64,000 bases of DNA from Chimonanthus salicifolius. Lineage: Eukaryota; Streptophyta; Magnoliopsida; Laurales; Calycanthaceae. Made by a program: the position numbers and the translations under genes. This document shows, one piece after another, positions 24,000-36,661 of the stretch; within the stretch, counting starts at the first letter, position 1, and every line of letters begins with the position of its first letter. The DNA is taken from contig CM023535.1 in the NCBI GenBank assembly GCA_013350335.1, positions 24,211,746 to 24,275,745 on the forward strand, read 5' to 3'. Below the pieces are notes generated by a model, which did not search any database, was not told where the DNA came from, and saw only the letters and a list, made by a program, of their open reading frames with translations.

Positions 24000-24996
24000 T
24001 GAAAAAAATGAATGAAGTAGAAAAATTATTTATTTAATTTAGTTAGCCCTTGATTTTATTTATATTAGATGCATTCAATGTTGTTTTTAGTTTTGTAGAG
24101 AAAAATTGGAGAAATCATAATATCATCCTAAAACCCAGAAATATTGCAAGTAATGAGCTTAATTTGGAAGAACTTGAACTTTGATAATTATTCCACCATT
24201 TTAGATATATAATTGTAAATTGGTTAGTCTGGATCTAGTTATGAGAGTCCAGATTAATCCAATTTTTTTAGGATAATGGTGGATTAATTATTGGATTCCA
24301 AAAGAAAAAAGGAAGCTTGCTAAAGTTTGCTAAGTCTGAAGTCCAAGAACCAGAATGCCAATCCATTGGGCCAGGCTTGAGTCCACAGTCCACAGGCCAG
24401 AGTCCAAATCCATGAAGTCCAAGTGGATGAGTCAAGTTAGAATTTTATTTAAAGCTCAATTGCATTAAAGCCCAGACCAAATCCCATATCCATATGGCCC
24501 ACACCTCTCCATTCGAAAATACCATTAGGAAACCCTAACTTTTCCACTCCATTCAATCCTGCATCCACTCACACGTTATATCTAAATCTCAAAAATTTAG
24601 CACCCATACACGATTTCCATCACATCCAATCTACCTTAATCTTTCATAACTTGATACACACTCCAAACCCTACATTCACTATCTCATACGACCATACCTC
24701 ATCCCAATCATTGCCATTCGCATGAAACAATCCCAAAACCAATCCCATCCACCTAACCAAAATCCCTATATCTTCTCCTCAATTCATTCACACGATTTTA
24801 GCATATCTAAACCTTAGGAAAAACACACTCATTCAGCCATCATCTAACCATCCATTCAGGTTAACATTAGATCTTAACCCCCTAATCCATACACAAAAAC
24901 CCTAACCCAAAAACGCTTCATTTGGCCAACACCTATAACCTCTCCTCCATTCGATCACTACCCTATCTTTCCTCTCCCATTCTCATATCCCTATCT
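24000..24996 (+). mobile_element. Y 3' LTR, first part
   Basis: Matches 18767-19754. Ends abruptly at CCCTATC, where C begins (TGTAACAACCC at 24997). Confidence 0.78.
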
Positions 24997-25789
24997 GTAA
25001 CAACCCGACCCGATTCGTAGAGATTGTAGGGCCTCAGTAGTAGTGGAAAGAATGTGGGCCCCATGGTGGACCCCAGTTTACCTAGTTTCGAGTCCGGAGA
25101 GTCGGAGGACGTTTAAGTAATTTTGGATTATTAAATATTTTGCCATTTAAAATGTTTGAAAATTTCACGACTTTTCTCTGTCGATGTTCGACGTTTGATT
25201 TTAACAAGTTTTAACTTATTTTCGAAAATTTAAGATATTAAAATATTAAAAAAAAAAGGAAAATAACCTAAAACCCTAAAGCCTTAAAATAAAAACCCCC
25301 CATTCTTTCCCCACCCAGCGTGCTACAGTGCCAGTTCCTCTCTCCCATGTCTCTTTCTATTCTAACCCTAATCCTAAACTCCCCTCCCCCCTTGGTGCCA
25401 CCGCCGCCGCCGCCACTCCCTTTTCTCTCTCTCTCGACCCCCCTCTCATCTTCCTCTCTCGTATCTCTCCCCTCTCTCTATCCCGACTCATTCTTCTTCC
25501 TTTTTCTTTATTCTCTTTCCTAACCCTAAGTGTTGCCACCACCATCTCTTTGATCTCTCTTCTCTCCTGTCGCTGCTTCGTCTCGACTCGCCCCTTCTCG
25601 CCGTTCAGATTCTCTCCTCGTCGCCGACCCAGGTACTCCATTTTCTTTTCCTTCTCCATTTTCCCTTCTTCCTCCTCTTTCCCTATTTTCCTCCATTTTC
25701 CTCTCTTTTCCCCCTCTTTCCCTCGGTTTCCCTAGTGGCAGAGTCAACTCAACCGAGTCGGTGAGTTGACTTGGCCGAGTTTAGTTTTG

Positions 25790-26010
25790 GATCTGGGCCA
25801 TTTCTGGCCCAGTTTTGGGTTCGGCCCAATCCTGGTTTGGCCTAGTTCGCCAGACCAGTCCGGCCCAACTCTGCTCGGCCTGGCCCAGTTCGGTCCAACT
25901 CTGCTCGGCCCAGCCCAGTTCGACCCAATTTTCAGGCCTGGCCTAGTTTTAGGCCCTGATTTCAGTTTTAGACCCAACTTTCATTTTCGAGCCCGGCTTG
26001 GGCCCGGCCC
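25790..26010 (+). repeat. GGCCCA-rich degenerate repeat in LTR C
   Basis: Many copies of GGCCCAGTT / GGCCCAAC / CTCGGCCCAG, about every 15-25 bp. GGCCCA is a known plant promoter element (site II/TCP), but here it lies in a degenerate repeat. Confidence 0.7.
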
Positions 26011-26660
26011 GTTTCAGACCCATTTACAACCCATATTTGTTTTGGCAGTTTTAACCCATTTACTTATCCTTATATTCCCCTTTTCAAGAGTTGGAGCTTC
26101 CTTTAACCCAGTGGACCCGTTTTCTCACTTTGGATTTCAATAACACGCATACAGGTGAGGGGACTCATCACATTTATTTTAGCATGCATGAAAGCATATT
26201 ATCCTGTAATCATTGGACACAAAGTACGAGGAATGGGGCCCTTATATGAACTGAGCCACTAGGTAAAGGAAAGCGTTGTGGTGATTAATGTGGCAAGGGA
26301 CCTCTCCGGGCGTACTCGTGTCAGATTACCTGTGATAGCATGTTGGTTGGGTAATATGATAACGTGATGATTTGTATCTTGATAATTTGTTGGTTGGATT
26401 GATGCGCGTTATGCGATAACATGCTATTTGATTTCATAATAACCTGTTGAATTGCCAAATGTTATAACATGCTGGATGGACTGTGTAGTATCATGATGTG
26501 TACAACCTGTAGCAATAAATGATATGTTTTAGATAATAACATGTTACCTGTTGGTTTGATAGCATGTGATAGATGATAGTATATATTTGATTATTATGTG
26601 ATATGCTATATTGATAACATGCATAGAGATAACTTGTGAGGCAGTCATGGAATCTTCAGG

Positions 26661-27233
26661 GATGATGCGGTGAGGGACAACTCCCGCTGGTGTGACTTGT
26701 GATCCCCGGATGACTGAGTAGGCTGAGGAGGTGCTCGCTCACTCATTGGTCGAGGGATGATGCGGTGAGGGACAGCTCCCGCTGGTGTGACTTTTGATCC
26801 CCTGATGACCGAGTAGGCTGAGGAGGTGCTCGCCCGCTCATTGGTCGAGGGATGATGCGGTGAGGGACAGCTCCCGCTAGTATGGTTTGTGATTCCTCGG
26901 ATGACTGAGTAGGCTAAGGATGTGTTCGCCCGCTCATTGGTCGAGGGATGATGCAGTGAGGGACAGCTCCCGCTAGTGTGACTTTTGATCCCCTGATGAC
27001 CGAGTAGGCTGAGGAGGTGCCCGCCCGCTCATTGGTCGAGGGATAATGCAGTGAGCGATAGCTCCCGCTAGTATGGTTTGTGATTCCCCGGATGACTGAG
27101 TAGGCTAAGGATGTGCTCGCCCGCTCATTGGTCGAGGGATGATACGATGAGGGACAGCTTCCGTTGGTATGGTTTGTGATTCCCCGGATGACTAAGTAGG
27201 CTGAGGATGTGCTCACCCGCTCATTGGTTGAGG
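26661..27233 (+). repeat. 95-bp tandem array in LTR C (6 units)
   Basis: Units start at 26661, 26756, 26851, 26947, 27042 and 27138 (periods 95-96). Each begins GATGATGCGGTGAGGGACA and ends CTCATTGGTCGAGG. Confidence 0.95.
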
Positions 27234-27240
27234 GATACTG

Positions 27241-27632
27241 TGATGAGATATTCCAGGCTAGGATACCTGTAGGGTGGGGACAGCCTGCGACGTGATATGA
27301 TGAGATATTCCAGGCTAGGACACCTGTAGGATGGGGACAGCCTGTGACGTGATGTGATGAGATATTCCAGGCTAGGACACCTCTAGGGTGAGGACATCAT
27401 GCGGTGTGATGTGATGAGATATTCCATGCTAGGACACCTGTAGGGTGGAGACAACCTGCGGTATGAAGTGATGAGATATTCCAGGCTAGGACCCCTATAG
27501 GGTGCGGACAACCTGCGGTGTGATGTGATGAGATGTTCCAGGCTATGACACCTCCAAGGTGGGTACAGTCTGAGTTATGGTATTCCAGACTAAGACACCT
27601 GTATGGTGGGAATAACCTATGGTGTGATGTGG
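27241..27632 (+). repeat. 57-bp tandem array in LTR C (about 7 units)
   Basis: Units start TGATGAGATATTCCAGGCTA at 27241, 27298, 27355, 27412, 27469 and 27526, exactly 57 bp apart, followed by one more diverged unit. Confidence 0.95.
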
Positions 27633-29047
27633 TAGTGTGTTTACCCGCGATTATGGCTTTTGGGGTTCATTGTTGAGACTTGTGTTGTGGGTGTTGACTC
27701 ACCAGGAATTTATGGGCACCTAACAAATGAGTTCAGCCTGCTTACTCGGTAGAAGACTTATAGAATTCTGTGAGGGGTGGATACACCAGTCGTGTGGAGA
27801 CCAACGGATGAGGTCCAAAGGTTATAGGTTTGATTATCGAGAGTCTAGTGCTTGGTGGAGGAGACCATAGATGAATCTGGTTGGCAGTCCTTTGAGGACT
27901 GGTGGGGTGGTTACTCCCGTGTAGTAACAGGTTTGGGACTCTAGTGAGCCCGACTCTTGGGTTGGTCGTGATATTTGTGCGGGTTGTCATGAGACGGTCA
28001 TAGGTCTGGTCGAGGATTATGGATTCTGATCCTGTTGGAGATTAGTCTGAGTACCCGACGGTGGGTGGACTGCAGCGGATGGGCACATGAGGGAGTTGCC
28101 ATAGAGTTGTATTGGGTTTGTTAGAGGATGTGCTGGAGGCCAGACAGATGTGGGCCCGTGTGTTAGGGGTAGGCCACCCGCTTGCATAGTTATGCATGTA
28201 GACATCATAGACATTGATGTGCTCATATGATCATATACAGTGTGTGCTTGGTGACATGATGCGTGTTTTTCCCTCACTGGGCATGTAGAGCTCACCACTT
28301 GCCTCACAGGTACTTCATAAAGGAAGGGTCAGCGGGACCCTCAATCGGGTGTTGGGTGTGGAGCTACAGCTTTGTACTTGGTCATAGTTCCATTTTGTAA
28401 TGTAACACCCTGCCCTTTTTCACTTGCTTCTTCCCGTAAATCAGAGTCTATTTTTTTTTATAACAGAGTAGAGTGATAGAGCGCGGGACGTCACGACGTG
28501 AGCTAAGTCCGAACTTCTAAAGTCCGACCCTTAACTGGCCAACCCAATGTGTGCATGGACTAAGTCCATGAAAAACGGTTCACACATAACAATATCAAGT
28601 TGCGGAATTAAAATCATAACGTGCGGAAATAATAATAGAACCAAATTCTATTCCATTCAGATAGCAAAGTACGTCAAGTCCTTAATCATCATTCAAATAC
28701 CATAATTATCAAAATTAACATCCAACCATCTAAGTTATTACATTCTGAAATCTACATACTCAAAATACAAGTCCATGAGTAACTTTATTAAAAATTATAA
28801 ACTAAATCATCCAAGCTCCTATGCCTGGCCTGTCTTGTGTTCATCGTTCCCCTGATTTCCTGTGTCATCCACTAGGGTAGAAGTAGGGCGTTAGTACAAC
28901 GCACCAAGTAGGTATTCCAGTTACGGCTAACACATGGTTAATACAAAACATATATAATAATATCGTAATGTCAAAAACCATATAAACCATGCCATGCAAT
29001 GATGACAAATGCAATGAGTCCCACCCATCACATGTACATAACAGAAC

Positions 29048-29176
29048 CCACCACATAGGTCTTTCAGACGCCCCGACGGAGTGTGGGCCCTTCGGTTTCT
29101 TTCTGATGAAAAATCACATCAAGGTACCCCACATAGGTTTTTCGGACGCCCCGACGGAGTGTGGCCCCTCCGGTTA
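29048..29176 (-). repeat. ~78-bp tandem block in Tk-3
   Basis: Two units with CACATAGGT.TTTC(A/G)GACG and CCCCGACGGAGTGTGG. Same block as in Tk-2. Confidence 0.82.
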
Positions 29177-29551
29177 CAAATCCTTCACCCCATGCCATGC
29201 ATGAGATGCCAATGAAACACATGCTATTTTAATAACATAAACATAGCATTTAAAATCATATTAAAACAAATGATATTTCCTCATATAAACATAGCATTTA
29301 AAAGTCATCATTTAATACATATCCTTTGCAGCATAAATTCATCAAAAATAAGATAAACACAATGTACGTAAACCCATGGTTTCAAAGAGGTGGAATCCTA
29401 CCAAAGACCGCTAACGTGTCCTTGCGTCTTTCGTCCGGTAACCGCTCACGATCGTAAGCACCTTGTGAGGTCCCGTTACCTTATATACATCAATTAATCA
29501 AAACCATGTCCCATTTGATTTAACATTATGTTTAAGTCCATAAACAATTCC

Positions 29552-30921
29552 TCATGGCCGAACCCATGATCCTTCAGTTTTGCTTTGTATTTACAACAAT
29601 GCCATTCATGGATAACATAACCATAATCCAATCCTTTTCCTCCATTAATAAATGCCTAAGTCCATGTCTTGATCCACAAATCCATCTCATGGGGTTCGGT
29701 CGTACATCATGGCCGAACCCATGATCTTTCAATTTAGGCGATATTTACAAAATTGTCATTGGTTCCATCAACTTATATTTGAGTTCTAACACATAGTTCC
29801 ATTCATTTATTTAAACATTCATAACACTCCCATTAACCCTTTAAAATAATTCATAACCGATTTCTTTAAACATATTAGGTCCCTACTTGACCCATAAAAA
29901 TACTTAACCACTTAAGTCCATAAAGAACCTCATGGGGTTCGGCCATACACCATGGCCGAACCCATGATCCTCCATTTTGGCCTTTATTACCAAATTGTCA
30001 TTACCTCATGTTCAATTCCAATCCGATCCTTAATCTAAACATGATCCATAAGAATTGGTTCATGGGGTTCGGCCAAGCACCATGGCTGAACCCTATGATG
30101 TCTAAGTTTCCATTTTCATCAATAATCCATTATTAACAAATCCATAATTAATCAGTCCATAATTAAAAGGTCCATATTTAGAAACTTTCTAAATTCCATA
30201 TCCAACTTCCATACTTAGAAAGTCCCTAAATAGAAACTTTCTAAATTTATCAATTCCTATTCTTGGATCCCTAACTCCAAGTTCTTTCCATAATTTTAAA
30301 GCTTCCAAATTAAAATTCCATAATTAGAAAGTTCCTAATTAAAACTTTCTAATTTAGTCTCCACCTTCCAAAAATAGAAACTTTCCCATTTTAATCTCCT
30401 CCTTTTATTTTTTTAGAAACTTTCTAAATAAACAAACTTCCATAAATAAACTTTAGTGGGGTTCGGCCATACACCATGGCCGAACCTCACCCATAGAAAC
30501 AAATCTAACCCTTTCCATTATTTTCTAAATTAATAACATCCTCCATGGGGTTCTGCCATACACCATGGCCGAACCCTATGGTTCATGATCTTGACCATTA
30601 TTTACTCCTTGATCCTCCATTATTTAATCCCATTAAAATTCAATGATAATACTAACACCACTCCATGGGGTTCGGCCATACCCATAGCCGAACCCTATGG
30701 TTCATAATCTTCCTCTAAAAAAAATTATTAACAATAACATTCATCCCTTCAAAACATTGGTATTCCTTCCATGGTTTTTATCATTCAAACCTTCATTAAA
30801 TAAACCATGTCCTTCCATTGCATGGCCGAACCCTATGGTTCATCATTCCATTAAAATCATCAAACCATCTCCCAATCTTCTTCCATGGGGTTCGGCCATA
30901 CACCATGGCTGAACCCTATGG
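29552..30921 (-). repeat. Hairpin array in Tk-3 (7 full, 2 half copies)
   Basis: Full copies at about 29688, 29932, 30061, 30457, 30543, 30662 and 30883. Half copies (right arm only) at 29552 and 30818. The loop reads ACACC on the plus strand. The 30457 copy has outer pair GTG/CAC instead of CCAT/ATGG. Confidence 0.9.
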
Positions 30922-31855
30922 TTCTTTTATTTTAAAACAAATTTATCAAATAAAAATACCAACCGGTTCCGATTGATTCTTGCTCTTCCAATCCTTCTCC
31001 TTTCTTCTTAATTTTTTTCTCCAAAACTGAAAACACCTCTTGCTGGCTGCCTTCTCCTTCTCCTTGTTCTTGCCGTGAATGAGAACTTGAGAGAGGGAGA
31101 GAGAGATGTGCAATCCGTGCGCCCTTGTCCTTCTCTCCTTTTATTACTTACAATTAAACCTAACTTAGAAGGTGCTTAAGATAGCCAATTCCCCTTAGGC
31201 CGTGTACCCTTGCTGTCCTTCTCTTAAAACCTCCACTCGGCCATCTCATTTAGACAATGCCGAGTGCACCTTTCCTTCCTCTCTTTTCTAGTTTCCAATT
31301 GATCCAATCTATACTTAGATAATACCAATATACAATTGCCGTGTGCCCTTCCTTGTGCCCTAATTGGAAGTTGCCGACCTTCCCACTTTAGCAATGTCAC
31401 ACACGGCCACACAATCTCTATTTAATTAGACATCTTCTTTATTTAATTTTAGACAATTTGCACACCCTTTTTAAATGATCTCATGTGCCCAACATAGATA
31501 TGGTAATCCCTATACACGGCCAATGTAATCTTCATTTGATTTTTAAACATCTCTTTGGATATTCAAATCCAATATTCGGCCATGTACAATCATCCCTTTC
31601 CTTATTTATTTAATATTGCATTATTAATTAAATTCAATCTCATTTAATTTTTATTGAAACCAATTCCAAAACCGTTGGGTCCCAATTGGGCCAATGACCC
31701 AACTCATTACCCAATTTAAGATCCATAATGAATATTCACAAATTAAATGGATTATTTTCATACAAAATAATAAATTGAAAATCCGGGGTGTTACAATACA
31801 ACCCTCTTTTTAAAATTTTCGTCCCGAAAATCAAGTGAAGTAGGGTTTCAAACAT

Positions 31856-32191
31856 TTACATAAATAGCTCAGGATGAGCTTTTCTCATTTCTGACTCGAG
31901 TTCCCATGTAGCTTCCTCAATGCCATGTCGATCCCATACCACCTTGACAAACTGGATCGTTCGGTTCCGTAATACCCTTTGTTCTGTGTCCACCACTCGG
32001 ATAGGTTTCTCGACGTATGTCACGTCACTCTGGACCTCTATGTCTTGTACATTCAGTACGTGAAAAGGATCAGGATTATACTTCCTCAACATCGATATAT
32101 GGAACACATCGGGTAAAGATGCCAACTGTGATGGGAGTGTCAATTGATAAGCCACATCCCCCATCCTTCTTATGATTGAAAACGGTCCCAC
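31856..32191 (-). pseudogene. Tk-3 integrase C-terminus and chromodomain fragment
   Basis: 111 codons, uninterrupted, matching residues 1072-1182 of Tk-6 pol: [28 protein letters not shown], then the chromodomain with [19 protein letters not shown]. Only the last tenth of pol survives; the sequence changes to X LTR at 32192 within the codons for a conserved VGPF-type segment. The apparent GTG start is not real. Not functional alone. Confidence 0.9.
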
Positions 32192-32192
32192 G

Positions 32193-33857
32193 CATGATGA
32201 ATGCGTTTTAATGCCATGCTTGGATTAATTGGTGATGTGTACATCACTAGTGAGTGCCTATGTTGATAACGGTTGTGGTGGATTGTCCTAACCATGTGTA
32301 GAACGAATTTTCCTGATTTGAAGTGGAACTTGGTAAAGAGTTAGACTAACTGATATGGGTGAGTTAAGGTCAAGTATCCTTTTTTACTTCTGCTACAATG
32401 GGGATGGGCTAGCATGATTGAGAATGCATGGAATGCAATGTAAATGCCAAGAAAGTCTTGTTTGATTTCCCCAAAGTAAAAGTATGATCACTCCCCAATG
32501 TCAACCCAAATATGAAAATAATGAACTACGGTTGATCTGATCCACTATGTGGTACATAGGCAACTGAGATCATTGTGCCTCAACTCGATCAAAAGATGCA
32601 TTGTGTCATCCATTTATATTAAGGATGATGTAAGATGTTGAGCAAATGTGAAAGGTAGAAAGGGATTGGTGAGACATACCTTCCCTAATATAGGCCCTAA
32701 TGCAGATGTTGGATCCCTCAAAGGCGGCCCGAAGAGGTTACGATCCCTTGGGAGTTCTGTTATGATGAGAAATATATGTTTGTTACTCGAGTAAAGCCTA
32801 GAGTTGCAAGAGAACTGTGAAAATTCTTAAGATGGATAGATGAGGACTTTGGCACTGAGATGTATGTGACTAGGTCACTTGATTATATTGAGATGTGGTA
32901 TGGGTGGTCTCTCACGTGATATTGTTGATTGATACGTGGTATGGGTGCGTCCCTCATGTGATATTGATTATATTGAGACGTGGTATGGGTGTGTCCCTCA
33001 CGTGATATTGATGATTGAGACGTGGTATGGGTATGTCCCTCACATGATATTGATAGCGTTATGCCTTAGTTCGTTGAAAAATGAAACTGTCCGATCAGTA
33101 GATCATTGGGTCTCACCATTGTATAGTTAAAAGGATGAGATAAGTATACAGATTCCATGAGTAAGGCCTAGAGTAGCCGTGAGACCGTGGGAGCCTCGAT
33201 ATGAACATACGGAGACTGTGGCATTGAGATGTATATGTGACTTGGTCACTTGATATTGAAACGTGGTATGGGTATGTCTCTCACGTGATTATGATGGTTG
33301 AGTGACCGTTTTAGAGAGGTATTTGAGAAGGTGGAGGTCGGCTACAGAGACTTGATTCCTTAGGGTTGCCATCGAGGAGTAGGTCCCTCACATGCCACGC
33401 GCTGGAGGGCGCTCTCACGGGTATTTAGCACACTTGATGTGTGTTGATGCGCAGAGTTGGATACTATTTTACCCCATGACGGTGATTCTAACTTCGTTAA
33501 CGCGGTCCGACCGCCGTAGAGCTTGATTGAATCACCCTTGAGGTGAAGGGATGGAGGGCGAGGTAGACTTGATCACGCTAGTCATGGGTCTCCAGCGTAG
33601 CAAGTCATGAGCCCTAAGTCTTGCTAGGGGTCGTGGTATATTTATGATATGATATGATGATTTGATATTGTTGCCACATTCACGTAGTGATTCATTCGAG
33701 TGTTGTTCCTATGGATAGAAGATCTAATGGTAGATGATGTGCCCCTGGATTTGTTATGCCCATAGATGGATCATGTCTATGGAGGGATTATATTCATGGA
33801 TGGTTATTACCCATGGATAGATGATACTCACTGATAGAGTGTTACCAGGGATGGATC
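32193..33857 (+). mobile_element. X 5' LTR, first part (5' truncated)
   Basis: Begins GCATGATGAATGCG and matches 42341-43296 of the 3' LTR, so about 546 bp of LTR start is missing. It contains a ~42-bp tandem array. Interrupted at 33857 by Tk-4. Confidence 0.75.
32890..33056 (+). repeat. ~42-bp tandem array in X 5' LTR
   Basis: Four units GAGACGTGGTATGGGT..CCCTCACGTGATATTG starting at 32890, 32931, 32975 and 33017. A stray unit lies near 33258. The palindromic CACGTG core recurs in each. Confidence 0.9.
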
Positions 33858-34504
33858 TGTAACGCCCCGCCCTTTTTCACTCGTTTTCCCTTCCGAAAAT
33901 CAAAGTCTATTTTTTTTTTTTATAAACAAAGAGTGATAGAAAACAGGACGTTACGACGCGAGGTAAGTCCGAACTTCTAAAGTTCGACCCGTAACTGGCC
34001 AACCATATGTGTGTATGGACTAAGTCCATGAAAATGATTCACACATAACAATATAAACATGCGGAATAAAGATCATAACATGCAGAATTAAGATCATAAC
34101 ATGCAGAATAATAATAGAACCCAGTTCTATTCCATTTCAGATAGCAAAGTACGTCAAGTCTTTATCCATAATTAAAATATCATAATTATCAAAATAAACA
34201 TCCAACCATAGCCAACCATCTAAATTACTACATGTCCGAAGACTAGTTAATCAAAATATAAACTAAATCATCCAAGCTCCTATGCCTGGCCCGTTTCGCG
34301 TTTATCGTTCCCCTCGTTTCTTATATCATCCACTAGGGTAGAAGTAGGGGGTTAGAACAACGCACCCAGTAGGTATTCCAATTAGGGCTAACACATGGTT
34401 AGTACGAAACATGCATATAACATAATAATAAATCCATATAAAAACAATGCCACGACATATGTAGTATACAATGAGTCCCACCCATCATAAACACATGTAT
34501 CATT

Positions 34505-34741
34505 TTGATGGAATTCTCATCATCAAGGTACCCCCACATAGGTCTTTTGGACGAACCGACCGAGTGTGGCCCCTCCAGTTTCTTCTTGATGGGATTCTCA
34601 CTATCAAGGTATCCCACATAGGTTTTTCGGACGCCTCGACGGAGTGTGGCCCCTCTGGTTTCTTCTTGGTGGAAAAACACATCAAGATATCCCACATAGG
34701 TTTTTCGGAAGCCCCGACGGAGTGTGGCCCCTTCGGTTACA
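34505..34741 (-). repeat. ~79-bp tandem block in Tk-4 (3 units)
   Basis: ACATAGGT.TTT.GGA units at about 34536, 34615 and 34694, each with GAGTGTGGCCCCT. Between units are mini-stems TTGATG/CATCAA (34505-34526), CTTGATG/TATCAAG and CTTGGTG/CATCAAG. Confidence 0.85.
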
Positions 34742-35059
34742 TATCCTTCCCCATGCCATGCATGAGATGCCAATGAAACACATGCTATTTTATCATATAA
34801 ACATAGCATTAAAACTTACATTTAAAACATATCTTTTTCCACATAAAATCATCAAATAAGATAAGAAACATTGTACATAAACCCATGGTTTCAAAGAGGT
34901 GGAATCCTACCAAAGACCATTATGTGTCCTTGCGCTTTCGTCCGGTAACCGCTCACGATCGTACACACCTTGTGAGGTCCCTTTACCTTATAATATAATA
35001 ACAATTAAAACCAAGTCCCACTTGATTTACAATAATGTCCAAGTCTATAAACCAAACTT

Positions 35060-36661
35060 GTGGGGTTCGGCCATACACCATGGCCGAACCTCACCCCTTT
35101 TTGTTTTAGTTTCCTTTTTGCTCATTTATTCAATTAAGTCCACACCCATGCCATCCTTGATTCATAAAACCAAACATTTAATCACTTCCCTTTTATTTAA
35201 TCCAACATACATAAACCCTAAGTCCATCAAAACAATCCCCATAGGGTTCGGCCACACACCATGGCCGAACCCATGGTCTTTCATTTTTTACCATATTTAC
35301 ATTTATGCCATTCATACCACTTTTATTCATTAATCTAATGATAAACCAATTAATCATCTAAGATACATCAGACCTTAAGTTCAACAAACATTGCCCATGG
35401 GGTTCGGCCATGGTGTATGGCCGAACCCATGGTCCAATGATTTCACTTAATTACCATTTTGCCATTATACATATCCATAGCCATTTACCTTGCTTATGTT
35501 CCAAAATAATCCATACATAGTTCTTTAATCCAAACACATAATCCAACACATAGTTCATGGGGTTCTGCCATACACCATGGCCGAACCCATGGTCCCTTAT
35601 TTCCATTTAAATTACAATATTGTCATTCATGACTAACCTTCCATTTTGGCATGTATTTACAACTTTGCCATTACCTTAGGTTTATGTCTCTCCATTAATC
35701 CAATCACCATATTAAGTCCATACATGATCCATAAAGTTGATTCATGGGGTTCGGCCAAACACCATGGCCGAACCCTATGATGTCTAACTTTCCAAATATA
35801 GCAATTGCCATCCTTGAATCCTTAAATCAAGGTTCCTTCCCAAAACAATCCAAGAGTCCATAATTAGAAACTTTCCAAATTTAGCAATTCCATTCTTGAA
35901 TCTATAATTCAAGGTTCCTTCCATAATTAGAAACTTTCCAATTTTAATAACCACCTTCCATGGTCTCCATTTAATCAATCACCAAAATAAGTCCATCTAT
36001 TTTTTTCCATGGGGTTCGGCCACACACCATGGTCGAACCCTATGGTTCCAAATCCTCTCTTTAAAAATTATTAATAACATTCCATGTATCTAAAAACCAT
36101 CAACCATACATCCATTTAAAATTATCATAATTGTTCACTAATTCTCTTTCATGTAAATCATTATTTCCATTAAACTAAATGATAACTCCCTTTAAAATAT
36201 AACCAATCTCTTTCCATGGGGTTTGGCCATACAACATGGCCGACCCCTATGGTTCATCATCTTCCCTTAAAATTATTTTATTCATCTCCCAACTTTCTTC
36301 CATTTAATCCCTTCAAAAGCATTGGTATTCCTTCCATGGTTTCCATCCTTAAATCCATAAATTAAACCATGTCTTCCATGGTTTCTAATCCATAGAAATA
36401 ACCAAAGTTCCTCCATGGGGTTCGGCCCTTCATCATGGTTGAACCCTATGGTTCAACAACTTCTCTCTAAACCATTTAAACCCTTTTAAAAATCATAAGC
36501 ATACATCTATAATTTTTCCATCATTTAAATCCATTATCATTCACTAATGACCTTCCATGGGGTTCGGCCATGGTGGTTCATCATTCCATTAAAATTATCA
36601 TATTCATTCCCTCAATTTTCTTCAATGGGGTTCGGCCATACACCATGGCCAAACCCTATGG
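35060..36661 (-). repeat. Hairpin array in Tk-4 (10 copies)
   Basis: Copies at about 35060, 35239, 35396, 35557, 35743, 36008, 36215, 36413, 36554 (half) and 36625. This is the richest array. Most have arms GGGGTTCGGCCAT and ATGGCCGAACCC with loop ACACC; single-base decay is mostly at CpG. Confidence 0.92.

Larger units (their letters stand above)
24997..28400 (+). mobile_element. C: gypsy-type LTR, 3' truncated (at least 3.4 kb)
   Basis: Starts TGTAACAACCCGACCC at a break in the Y LTR. Contains a CT-rich, CCGCCG-bearing stretch (25320-25740), a GGCCCA-rich stretch (25790-26010), donor-like ACAG|GTGAGG at 26154, two tandem arrays, then CTCACTGGGC and acceptor-like CCTCACAG|GT at about 28309. 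Cut at 28400 by Tk-3. No ORF has retroelement motifs. Confidence 0.7.
28872..30963 (-). other. Candidate LTR intron, Tk-3
   Basis: Reverse strand: donor-like AACCG|GTTGGTATT at 30963 (weaker than the others). Branch-like TACTAAC at 28896-28890, then CTACTTCTACCCTAG ending at 28872. Confidence 0.42.
28401..31795 (-). mobile_element. Tk-3 3' LTR (3,395 bp, reverse)
   Basis: On the reverse strand TGTAACACCCCGGATTTTC...GGGTGTTACA. Polypurine AAAAAGAGGG and the pol end lie just upstream (31796-32191), so it is a 3' LTR. The element is cut at 32192; no 5' LTR is present. Confidence 0.92.

Noticed and set aside
25328..26143. Long Ser/Pro- and Pro/Gly-rich frames on both strands
   Set aside because: They translate CT-rich and GGCCCA-rich repeats of LTR C. 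No domain and no coding-like codon structure; both strands are open for the same reason.
26914..27216. 100-codon reverse frame with internal repeats
   Set aside because: Product of the 95-bp tandem array, whose unit (95-96 bp) shifts frame between units.
34399..34809. Reverse ORF with repeated GxRKTYVG motifs
   Set aside because: Translation of the ~79-bp tandem block (79 is not a multiple of 3) in LTR Tk-4.
35060..36661. CRISPR-like array of spaced palindromes
   Set aside because: Spacing is irregular (100-270 bp), the DNA is clearly plant, and copies are embedded in retrotransposon LTRs.
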